From Plantibacter sp. PA-3-X8 (GTDB lineage: Bacteria > Actinomycetota > Actinomycetes > Actinomycetales > Microbacteriaceae), in contig NZ_CP033107.1 of NCBI RefSeq assembly GCF_003856975.1, forward strand, positions 1,178,001 through 1,242,000: a DNA stretch of 64,000 bases, read 5' to 3'. Below the pieces are notes generated by a model. That model saw only the letters and a list, made by a program, of their open reading frames with translations. It had not been told where the DNA came from and ran no database searches. Positions 57,820 to 64,000 of the stretch are shown piece after piece (within the stretch, counting starts at the first letter, position 1; each line of letters begins with the position of its first letter). The position numbers were made by a program, and so were the translations under genes.

Positions 57820-60141
57820 ATGGGCAACGACGCCGGACGACAGGACCGAGCACGCGCAGGATCGAAGCGGGACGGAGCGCTGCAGCCCGCGGGTGGCGGG
57901 GAGGCGGAACCCGTCCTGGTCCAGGATCCGGAGCTGCCGCCCACGGCGGTCGACGAAGCCGACCTCGCCCCGAGATGGACCCCGGCGAAGGTGATCCTGT
58001 GGGTCGCCATCGCCTTGCTCGGCGGTCTCGCCTGGACGATGCTCGCCCTCGTCCGGGGTGAGACGGTCAACGCGATCTGGTTCGTCTTCGCGGCGGTCTG
58101 CACCTACCTCATCGCCTACCGCTTCTACTCGAAGCTCATCGAACGCAAGCTGCTGCGCCCCGACGACCGACGAGCCACCCCGGCCGAGTACCTCGCCAAC
58201 GGCAAGGACTTCGTCCCCACCGACCGCCGGGTGCTGTACGGCCACCACTTCGCGGCGATCGCCGGAGCCGGTCCACTCGTCGGCCCGGTGCTCGCGGCAC
58301 AGATGGGCTACCTGCCCGGCACCATCTGGATCATCATCGGCGTGATCCTGGCGGGTGCCGTGCAGGACTACCTCGTCCTCTTCTTCTCGATGCGCCGCGG
58401 CGGCCGCTCCCTCGGCCAGATGGCGCGCGACGAACTCGGCGTGATCGGCGGCACTGCGGCGATCATCGCGACGCTCGCGATCATGGTCATCATCGTCGCG
58501 ATCCTCGCCCTCGTGGTCGTCAACGCGCTCGGCGAGAGCCCGTGGGGTGTCTTCAGCGTCTCCATGACGATCCCGATCGCACTCTTCATGGGCGTGTACC
58601 TGCGCTTCATCCGGCCGGGCAAGATCACCGAGATCTCGATCATCGGTTTCGTCCTCCTCATGTTCGCGATCGTGGCCGGCGGCTGGGTCGCCGAGACCGA
58701 GTGGGGCGCCGCGGCGTTCACCCTCGACCGCACGGTCATCGCCGTCGGGATCATCGTCTACGGCTTCGTCGCCGCGATCCTGCCGGTGTGGCTGCTCCTC
58801 GCACCACGCGACTACCTCTCCACGTTCATGAAGATCGGCACGATCGTCATGCTCGCGGGAGCGATCGTCCTCGTCCGCCCGGAGATCACGGTGCCGGCGT
58901 TCAGCGAGTTCGCCGGTGGCGACGCCGGCCCGGTCGTGAGCGGCTCGCTGTTCCCGTTCCTCTTCGTCACGATCGCGTGCGGCGCCCTCTCCGGCTTCCA
59001 CGCGCTCATCGCGTCCGGCACCACGCCCAAGCTGATCGAGAAGGAGCGCCAGACCCGTTTCATCGGGTACGGCGGCATGCTCATGGAGTCGTTCGTCGCG
59101 ATCATGGCCCTCGTCGCGGCACTGTCGATCGACCGCGGCATCTACTTCGCGATGAACTCCTCCGCAGCGGCCACTGGCGGCACCGTCGAGGGCGCGGTCG
59201 CCTTCGTGAACTCGCTCGGCCTCGCCGGGGTGAACCTCACGCCCGACGTGCTCACGCAGACGGCGGCGAACGTGGGGGAGGAGTCGATCGTCTCCCGCAC
59301 CGGCGGTGCGCCGACGCTCGCCCTCGGCCTCGCGCACATCATGCAGCAACTCATCGGCGGCACGTCGCTCATGTCGTTCTGGTACCACTTCGCGATCATG
59401 TTCGAGGCGCTGTTCATCCTCACCGCGGTCGACGCCGGGACGCGCGTGGCACGCTTCATGCTGCAGGACACCTTCGGCAACATCATCCCGAAGTTCCGCG
59501 ACCCGGACTGGCGGGTCGGAGCTTGGATCTGCACCGCGGTGATGGTGGCGGCGTGGGGAGCGATCCTCATCATGGGCGTCACCGATCCGCTCGGCGGCAT
59601 CAACACCCTCTTCCCGCTGTTCGGCATCGCGAACCAGCTACTCGCCGCCATCGCGCTCGCCGTGTGCATGGCGATCGTGGCGAAACGCGGGAACTTCCGC
59701 TGGCTGTGGATCGTCGCCGTCCCGCTGGTGTTCACCGCCGTGGTGACGATCACCGCGTCGATGTTCAAGATCTTCTCGCCGGTGCCGGCCGTCGGCTACT
59801 GGGCGCAGAACGCGGCGTTCCGTGAGGCGCTCGCAGCGGGCGAGGACAGCTTCGGCAACGCACCGACGCGGGCGGCGATGGAGGCGGTCGTGCGGAACAC
59901 CACCGTGCAGGGGGTGCTCTCGATCCTGTTCGTGACCCTCGCGATCATCGTCATCTCCTTCGCGATCCTCCACACCGTGCGGTCGTTCCGCTCGGGTGGC
60001 GGGCCGAGTTCGGAGGATCCGGCGCTGCCGTCGCGACGGTACGCGCCGTCGGGGCTCATCGCCACGAAGGCGGAGAAGGTGCTCGAGCGCGAGTGGTCGA
60101 CCGTGGACGCCGACAAGCGACCCGCGCGGTCGGGGCACTGA
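57820..60141 (+). CDS. cstA: CstA-type carbon-starvation peptide/pyruvate transporter
   Basis: This 773-residue protein has a hydrophilic N-terminus of about 50 residues and about 16-18 membrane segments. Family blocks visible are YGHHFAAIAGAGPLVGPVLA, WIIIGVILAGAVQDYLVLF, LIASGTTPKLIEKE and FGIANQLLAAIALAV. CstA-type proteins import peptides and, in some bacteria, pyruvate during carbon starvation. GGGAGG precedes the ATG. A small YbdD-like gene overlaps its stop by one base, as in the conserved cstA-ybdD pair of enterobacteria (btsT-yjiX is another). Confidence 0.93.
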   Translation: MGNDAGRQDRARAGSKRDGALQPAGGGEAEPVLVQDPELPPTAVDEADLAPRWTPAKVILWVAIALLGGLAWTMLALVRGETVNAIWFVFAAVCTYLIAYRFYSKLIERKLLRPDDRRATPAEYLANGKDFVPTDRRVLYGHHFAAIAGAGPLVGPVLAAQMGYLPGTIWIIIGVILAGAVQDYLVLFFSMRRGGRSLGQMARDELGVIGGTAAIIATLAIMVIIVAILALVVVNALGESPWGVFSVSMTIPIALFMGVYLRFIRPGKITEISIIGFVLLMFAIVAGGWVAETEWGAAAFTLDRTVIAVGIIVYGFVAAILPVWLLLAPRDYLSTFMKIGTIVMLAGAIVLVRPEITVPAFSEFAGGDAGPVVSGSLFPFLFVTIACGALSGFHALIASGTTPKLIEKERQTRFIGYGGMLMESFVAIMALVAALSIDRGIYFAMNSSAAATGGTVEGAVAFVNSLGLAGVNLTPDVLTQTAANVGEESIVSRTGGAPTLALGLAHIMQQLIGGTSLMSFWYHFAIMFEALFILTAVDAGTRVARFMLQDTFGNIIPKFRDPDWRVGAWICTAVMVAAWGAILIMGVTDPLGGINTLFPLFGIANQLLAAIALAVCMAIVAKRGNFRWLWIVAVPLVFTAVVTITASMFKIFSPVPAVGYWAQNAAFREALAAGEDSFGNAPTRAAMEAVVRNTTVQGVLSILFVTLAIIVISFAILHTVRSFRSGGGPSSEDPALPSRRYAPSGLIATKAEKVLEREWSTVDADKRPARSGH

Positions 60142-60332
60142 TGGCCGGCTTGCGGCGGGGTTGGGCCGCGCTGCGGTGGTTCGTCACCTCGCTGATGGGC
60201 GACACCGCCTACGCCACCTACGTGGATCACCAGCGTCGCGTCCATCCCGACGCACCGGTCCCCGACGAGCGCACATTCTGGCGGGAGCGCTTCGCGGAGC
60301 AGGACCGGACGCCCGGCTCGCGCTGCTGCTGA
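60141..60332 (+). CDS. YbdD/YjiX-family small protein, partner of CstA
   Basis: This 63-residue protein matches the YbdD/YjiX family: the basic RRGWAALRWFV start, MGDTAYATYVDHQRRVHPD, and the ending with the acidic TFWRERF. It overlaps the transporter stop by one base (TGATG), so it is co-translated. In known cases the partner is needed for transport activity. It ends in RCC, giving two C-terminal cysteines. Confidence 0.88.
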   Translation: MAGLRRGWAALRWFVTSLMGDTAYATYVDHQRRVHPDAPVPDERTFWRERFAEQDRTPGSRCC

Positions 60333-60360
60333 ACGCGCGGGGCGCTCGTGCCGTCGCGTC

Positions 60361-60657
60361 CTACTGGTCCACGGCGTGGACGGAGAGGACGACCTGCTCC
60401 TCCGGCACGAGCGCCTCGAGGGCTTTGCGAGCGCTCGGGTAGTCGCGACCCTCTGCCTCGATGGTGCGGGTTGCCGTCGGTCGGAAGACCGCGGTGCCGA
60501 CGAGGTCGCCGTTCACTCGACCGCCGCCGTGCAGCCCGGCGAGGGCGTGCCCGGGCGGGGTGGAGGCGAGGACGGCGGCACGCAGGGCGGCGACGTCGGG
60601 TGCGGAGGCTTCGGTGGTGATGGTCGCGCGGTCGCGGACGGTGGCGATGAGCTTCAC
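60361..60657 (-). CDS. Small hypothetical protein
   Basis: This 98-residue protein begins MKLIATVRDRATITTEASAP and ends in SVHAVDQ. It is predicted to be a soluble alpha/beta protein with no hydrophobic segment. I do not recognise a family. It lies convergent with the YbdD-like gene, and the upstream region (60658-60770) has no clear promoter. Codon use is like the neighbours, so it is plausibly a real gene. Confidence 0.5.
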   Translation of the reverse strand: MKLIATVRDRATITTEASAPDVAALRAAVLASTPPGHALAGLHGGGRVNGDLVGTAVFRPTATRTIEAEGRDYPSARKALEALVPEEQVVLSVHAVDQ

Positions 60658-60770
60658 CCCTCCAGCCTACGGAACGTCGTGTTCCGGGCAACCCTCCACA
60701 ACCTCTGCCGGAGGCGGATGCTGGAGGTATGATGGATCTACACACCCCCGGATACTTCGGTTACCGGTTA

Positions 60771-60795
60771 GAAGGCCCCACTCGTTGGGGCCTTC
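60771..60795 (-). terminator. Hairpin downstream of the NYN gene
   Basis: GAAGGCCCCA (60771-60780) and TGGGGCCTTC (60786-60795) are perfect 10-base arms around a five-base loop, six bases past the stop of the minus-strand NYN gene. On that strand it is followed by TAACC. Confidence 0.7.
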
Positions 60796-60800
60796 GGAAT

Positions 60801-61469
60801 TTAAGTGGTCGACCAAGCGGGCGGGCGATGGAATCTGCCCACGGCATCGGTGAGCTGGTCGGGATACTGACAGGCGCTGAGGTCGGATTCTTCAATGGTG
60901 CCGATGACATCAGGGGCCGTCTTCACCAGTTCTTTCGAGAGGCGGGCGGTCGGCATCGGAAAGATGATGCCAGTCCGGTACCCGAGCTCGTGCTTGAGCA
61001 TCGAGATCGGCCCGGCCAGGTCGGAGTCGTTCGACAGCATGACGTAGAGGTCGGCAGTGTCCGCGTGTGCGTCGGCGATCATCCTTGACGCCAGATTGAC
61101 GTCCGAACCCTTCTCCTCAAGTTTGCGGACGGCGACGGTCCTGTGGCGTCCCGTCACTGGGTCGATGGTCACTGGGTGGAGGGGCATGTGACGCTTGTCG
61201 TTGCGGAACGTCCCGAGATGGACCTCGACGCGAGGGTCGGCCCGGACCGCACGCAGATACATCTGCTGACGCACAGGTGTCTGAGGATCGATTGCCATTC
61301 CCGGCCGAAGCATCGCCGTGAAGTAGCGCACCAGATCGATGTCATACCCAGGCAGGAGCCGTTCGGAGAGTTTCGGCAGGTCCAGCCACTTCAGGTGTGG
61401 TCTGCCCGTGAGCAATCGGCGGTAGAGATTGAAGCCGTCGACGTAGACGCGCGCTCTGGGTCGTGGCAT
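60801..61469 (-). CDS. NYN-domain (PIN-like) putative ribonuclease
   Basis: This 222-residue protein has the acidic residues of the NYN/PIN-like nuclease fold: Asp in RARVYVDGFNLYRRL, Asp in EEKGSDVNLASRMIAD and Asp in LYVMLSNDSDLAGPI. These would bind the divalent metal for RNA cleavage. The C-terminal part after residue 180 is unlike the family core. NYN proteins act in RNA processing or as effectors in defence or toxin loci; no partner gene is adjacent here. A strong hairpin follows. Confidence 0.85.
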   Translation of the reverse strand: MPRPRARVYVDGFNLYRRLLTGRPHLKWLDLPKLSERLLPGYDIDLVRYFTAMLRPGMAIDPQTPVRQQMYLRAVRADPRVEVHLGTFRNDKRHMPLHPVTIDPVTGRHRTVAVRKLEEKGSDVNLASRMIADAHADTADLYVMLSNDSDLAGPISMLKHELGYRTGIIFPMPTARLSKELVKTAPDVIGTIEESDLSACQYPDQLTDAVGRFHRPPAWSTT

Positions 61470-61605
61470 GCGTTCAGGGTATGGGGCTGACGGTGAACAC
61501 CCGGCGCAGGAGGCGCTTCGACGTATACAAGTTCACTCACGTCGCAGTGGGGAGCGCACCCCATCCGCCCTGACCCGCTCGTGTACCGTCGAGACGAGCG
61601 TCGGA

Positions 61606-61623
61606 CCTGAAGGCGGCTTGAGG
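61606..61623. promoter_or_regulatory. Putative SoxR-binding site (sox box)
   Basis: CCTGAAGGCGGCTTGAGG matches the SoxR operator CCTCAAG-N4-CTTGAGG at 13 of 14 half-site positions. It ends 28 bases before the GTG of the soxR-like gene. SoxR sites lie in promoter spacers; the -35 and -10 are not clear here. The site suggests autoregulation, or control of a nearby promoter by the SoxR made from the adjacent gene. Confidence 0.72.
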
Positions 61624-61651
61624 TCGATGCGAGGAACGAGGGTGGGATACT

Positions 61652-62095
61652 GTGCACAGTCCGGACGAGTTGCTCAGTGTCGGCGAGATGAGTCGTCGCA
61701 CCGGCGTCGCGGTGTCGGCGCTGCACTACTACGAGCGGCTCGGCCTCATCGGTTCCGAGCGGACCGCCGGCAACCAGCGGCGATACCCCCGGCACATGCT
61801 GCGTCGCGTCGCGCTCATCTCGGTCGCGAAGCGCCTCGGTATCCCGCTCGAAGACGTGGCGGAGGCGTTCGCCGACGTGCCGCTCTCCAGCACCCCGAGT
61901 CACGAGGACTGGCAGCGTGCCTCCCGCCGCTGGCAGAAGGTCCTCGAACAGCGTCGGCGCGGGATCGAGCAACTCGAACGCGAGCTCACCGGCTGCATCG
62001 GCTGCGGCTGCCTCTCGATGAAGGCGTGCACGCTCCTCAACCCCGATGACGAGCTCGGCGACACCGGCACCGGCGCGAGGCGCATCCCGGTCTGA
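61652..62095 (+). CDS. soxR: Redox-sensitive MerR-family regulator SoxR
   Basis: This 147-residue protein has a MerR-type HTH (LLSVGEMSRRTGVAVSALHYYE, followed by RLGLIGSERTAGNQRRYP), a dimerisation helix and the [2Fe-2S]-binding motif CIGCGCLSMKAC (C-X2-C-X-C-X5-C) that is specific to SoxR. Redox-active drugs or superoxide oxidise the cluster and turn on target genes. It starts with GTG behind a GAGGGTGGGA stretch. Typical SoxR sits beside its targets; none is obvious here. Confidence 0.93.
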   Translation: MHSPDELLSVGEMSRRTGVAVSALHYYERLGLIGSERTAGNQRRYPRHMLRRVALISVAKRLGIPLEDVAEAFADVPLSSTPSHEDWQRASRRWQKVLEQRRRGIEQLERELTGCIGCGCLSMKACTLLNPDDELGDTGTGARRIPV

Positions 62096-62115
62096 GCGCA
62101 CTGCCTGCCCGGTGT

Positions 62116-62505
62116 TCAGCCGTCGTGGCGTTGTCCGAACGTGGCGGGATCGACCGGGCGCAGTCGCTTCGGCAGCCCCTCGACGACGAGCAGGTACGAC
62201 TCCGTGACGAGGTCGTCGACGAACGCCGGTTCGAGCTCGCCGTCCGGCTTGAGCGAGATCCAGTGCCGTTTGTTCATGTGATATCCGGGGATGATGTCGG
62301 GGAAGGCCTCGCGCAGACTGTGACTGTCCTCGGGCCTCGCCTTCAGGGTGACGATGGGTTCGCCCGTCGCCCCCGTCTGCAGCATGAAGACCTTGCCGCG
62401 GACCTTGTAGACGTCCCACTCCTCGCCGAACGGGTGCGTCAGCTCCGCACCGGGGAGTTCGTCGGCGCGGCGGGCCGCCCGGTCCTGCAGCTCCGAGCCG
62501 TGCAT
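62116..62505 (-). CDS. YjbR/MmcQ-family protein
   Basis: This 129-residue protein has the YjbR fold: the ELTHPFGEEWDVYKVRGKVFML start, TLKARPEDSHSLREAF and a final strand-helix with ESYLLVVEGLPKRL. Members bind DNA weakly or act in unknown ways. GAGGAGG precedes the ATG at 62505. It lies in the same direction as and 23 bases after the SseB-like gene, so they may form an operon. Confidence 0.85.
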   Translation of the reverse strand: MHGSELQDRAARRADELPGAELTHPFGEEWDVYKVRGKVFMLQTGATGEPIVTLKARPEDSHSLREAFPDIIPGYHMNKRHWISLKPDGELEPAFVDDLVTESYLLVVEGLPKRLRPVDPATFGQRHDG

Positions 62506-62528
62506 CGTGGTCCTCCTCGGAGTCGGCG

Positions 62529-63050
62529 TCAGCCCTGGGTGTCCGTGGGCCTGAGCCCCGCCAGGTTCTGCAGCGGGCACCAGGCGCCGAGGCGCGGGTA
62601 GTCGATGGTCACGCCGACGACCCCGTGCTCGCCGAAGGACCGGACCCAGTCGATCGCCGCAGGCATCGGGACCGCGAGCAGCGACACCGTGGCGTCCGGC
62701 GGGACCAGCCCGTTCGCGTACGCGGCCTCCTGCGCTCGTTTCCCGCTGCTGTAGATGCCGATCAGGTTCCCCGGTTGCGCTGCGAGTGCGTACGGCCGCG
62801 GGTTGTCCTCCGGGCCACGGTTGATGAAGACCCACCGGTCGAGTGCGGCGACCGCCCGCCAGAGTCGGATCTGAGCGTCGATGTCGTCCGGCGCCGCCCG
62901 GCAGGCCTCGTTCAGTGCATCGAGCTCGGCGAGAACCTCGGGAGCGGGTTCGAGGGTGCGGCCCTGGCTCGGCTGCTCCGGGGCGCCGGTCTGCTCATCG
63001 ACCGGGCTGTCGTTGTTCGGGCTGCCGTCGCGGCGGAACGGGTTCTTCAT
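62529..63050 (-). CDS. SseB-like N-terminal domain protein
   Basis: This 173-residue protein has a disordered acidic/Pro-rich N-terminus (about 40 residues), a helix, and then the SseB-type core ending in VSLLAVPMPAAIDWVRSFGEHGVVGVTI, quoted here only as VSLLAVPMPAAIDWV. It is soluble and of unknown function; SseB-like domains are associated with enhanced serine sensitivity in enteric bacteria. GAGGA precedes the ATG at 63050; an in-frame GTG at 63056 is possible. Confidence 0.75.
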   Translation of the reverse strand: MKNPFRRDGSPNNDSPVDEQTGAPEQPSQGRTLEPAPEVLAELDALNEACRAAPDDIDAQIRLWRAVAALDRWVFINRGPEDNPRPYALAAQPGNLIGIYSSGKRAQEAAYANGLVPPDATVSLLAVPMPAAIDWVRSFGEHGVVGVTIDYPRLGAWCPLQNLAGLRPTDTQG

Positions 63051-63130
63051 GGTCACTTCCTCGTGGCTCGGGATCCGGGTTCGGGGACGTGGCCAACGCT
63101 ATCGCAGGGGTCCGACGGGGAGCCGGAGGT

Positions 63131-63916
63131 TCAGAACGCACTCCCGAAGGCGAGGGCTTCGGCCGCTGCCTGCGCCGGCGAGCCGAAGAACGCCGGGCCG
63201 TGTCCCGGCAGCACGACGGAGGCCGGGAGTCCGGCCAGCGTGGTCAACGACTGGCGGGCGCGCTGGAGATCGCCGTGGAACATCTCGGGGAGCAACTGCG
63301 GGCCGCCGTGCGGGCTGGTGGGGTGCGCGGTGACGAGTGCGTCGCCCGCGACGAGGACGCCGTGCTCGACGAGGAGGAATCCGAGGTGCCCGCGCGTGTG
63401 GCCGGGGAGGGGGAGCGGGCGGACCGCGACACCGAGGGTCGCGCGGAGCTCGGGCACGTCCTCGATCGCGGTGACCGACGTCGGCGGCACGACCTCGAGT
63501 CCGCCGGCCTCGACGGCATGGCTGACCCAGGCGGCGACCCCGGGACGTTCCAGATGCGGCTGCACGTCGGCGAGTCCGACCTGCTCGAGCACCTCCCGGC
63601 GGACGTTGGGGATCTCGTCGCGGGACGCGAGGATGTCACACTCCGCCAACCCGGCGATGAACGTCGCGTTGCCGATGTGGTCGCTGTGTCCGTGGGTGAG
63701 GAGGATCGCCTGCACGTCCTCGACCGCGTAGCCGAGCGCGCCGAGGGTCGCGGTGACGGCCGCGCCGTCGCCGGGGTAGCCGGTGTCGATGAGGACCGGC
63801 CCGAGGTCGCCCTCGACGATGATCCAGTTGACGGACGGACCCTGCACGAGGTGTACCCGATCCGTGACCGTGGTGCTGCGGGTGGTGCCGTTCGGCATGG
63901 CGTCGATCTGGGACAT
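63131..63916 (-). CDS. MBL-fold metallo-hydrolase
   Basis: This 261-residue protein has the metal-binding motif THGHSDHIGN (HxHxDH), the second-site His in LPGHTRGHLG, Asp in VLVAGDALVTAHP and His in VVLPGHGPAFF. This is a metallo-beta-lactamase fold of the glyoxalase II or RNase-like type with both zinc sites intact. The substrate is probably a thioester or lactone, though an alkyl sulfate or phosphodiester cannot be excluded. GGAAGGA precedes the ATG. The next 84 bases to the window end hold no gene I can support. Confidence 0.9.
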   Translation of the reverse strand: MSQIDAMPNGTTRSTTVTDRVHLVQGPSVNWIIVEGDLGPVLIDTGYPGDGAAVTATLGALGYAVEDVQAILLTHGHSDHIGNATFIAGLAECDILASRDEIPNVRREVLEQVGLADVQPHLERPGVAAWVSHAVEAGGLEVVPPTSVTAIEDVPELRATLGVAVRPLPLPGHTRGHLGFLLVEHGVLVAGDALVTAHPTSPHGGPQLLPEMFHGDLQRARQSLTTLAGLPASVVLPGHGPAFFGSPAQAAAEALAFGSAF

Positions 63917-64000
63917 GGGCGTCCTTCCGATTGCGGAGACGGGTTCGGGGGAGGGGTCGGTGCTCGGGGGAGGGTCAGTGCTCGGCCGGTCCGGCGACGA

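Noticed and set aside
57562..59388. A 608-codon minus-strand frame opposite the CstA gene
   Set aside because: It is composed largely of Asp/Glu/Arg/His, has no recognisable motif and is the antisense of a strongly conserved transporter.
60729..61088. A plus-strand frame opposite the NYN gene
   Set aside because: It reads through the hairpin at 60771-60795, lacks any family similarity and lies antisense to a NYN gene with complete catalytic residues.

Overview
The window is about 64 kb of high-GC DNA with dense, short-spaced genes, many GTG starts, ATGA/GTGA overlaps between operon members, a LAxTG-type cell-wall sorting signal, a WYL-domain regulator and a DtxR/IdeR-like iron box. This fits a chromosomal segment of an actinomycete, probably of the Microbacteriaceae type; the assignment is an inference from gene content. 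I saw no rRNA, tRNA, CRISPR array or complete insertion sequence.

Layout. 1-6.7 kb: the tail of a BLUF photoreceptor gene, a HAD phosphatase, a small lipoprotein, an ABC-2 type exporter with a secreted serine hydrolase, and a LuxR-type two-component system. 6.8-13.7 kb: a lower-GC accessory island with a KAP P-loop NTPase, a CBASS anti-phage locus (CD-NTase, E2-E1 fusion Cap2, and a divergent HNH-SAVED effector Cap5) and the wreck of a serine recombinase gene. 14-17.3 kb: small housekeeping or accessory genes (P-loop kinase-like protein, methyltransferase, HIT hydrolase, WYL regulator and divergent VOC protein). 17.4-20.4 kb: a ferric-siderophore ABC importer behind an iron box. 20.3-21.2 kb: a PhzF-like enzyme.

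21.2-33.4 kb is a glycan-use locus. On the minus strand it has a GH36 alpha-galactosidase, a DUF2264 protein, a heparinase II/III-like lyase, a 2-hydroxyacid dehydrogenase and a DeoR-HTH/LacI-sensor hybrid regulator. On the plus strand it has an LplB/LplC-type ABC importer with its lipoprotein but no ATPase. A 17-bp site found near the promoters of both halves ties them to one regulator. 33.4-41.3 kb: a large DUF2207-like membrane protein, then a possible catabolic cluster (NCS1 permease, nitrilase-family amidohydrolase, LysR regulator and a HisD-family dehydrogenase that looks more like sulfopropanediol dehydrogenase than the histidine enzyme). 41.3-44.8 kb: a repeat-rich spacer, a HEAT-like protein, NIPSNAP and GNAT proteins and a second NarL-type two-component system.

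45.0-50.9 kb: surface genes, with a WecE-like sugar aminotransferase, a WsaF-like glycosyltransferase and a 1037-residue repeat protein ending in LASTG, closed by a strong terminator. 50.9-57.7 kb: two regulators sharing an upstream motif, then an MFS transporter with two HSL-type esterases facing a LacI regulator across a clear operator. 57.8-63.9 kb: a CstA-type transporter with its small YbdD partner, a NYN-domain RNase-like protein, a SoxR sensor behind a recognisable sox box, a YjbR protein, an SseB-like protein and an MBL-fold hydrolase.

The most notable system is the CBASS island: it has the E2-E1 ligase and a CD-NTase with a flexible tail ending in glycine, but no recognisable JAB deconjugase (Cap3), and its effector is transcribed away from the cyclase across a palindromic intergenic region.
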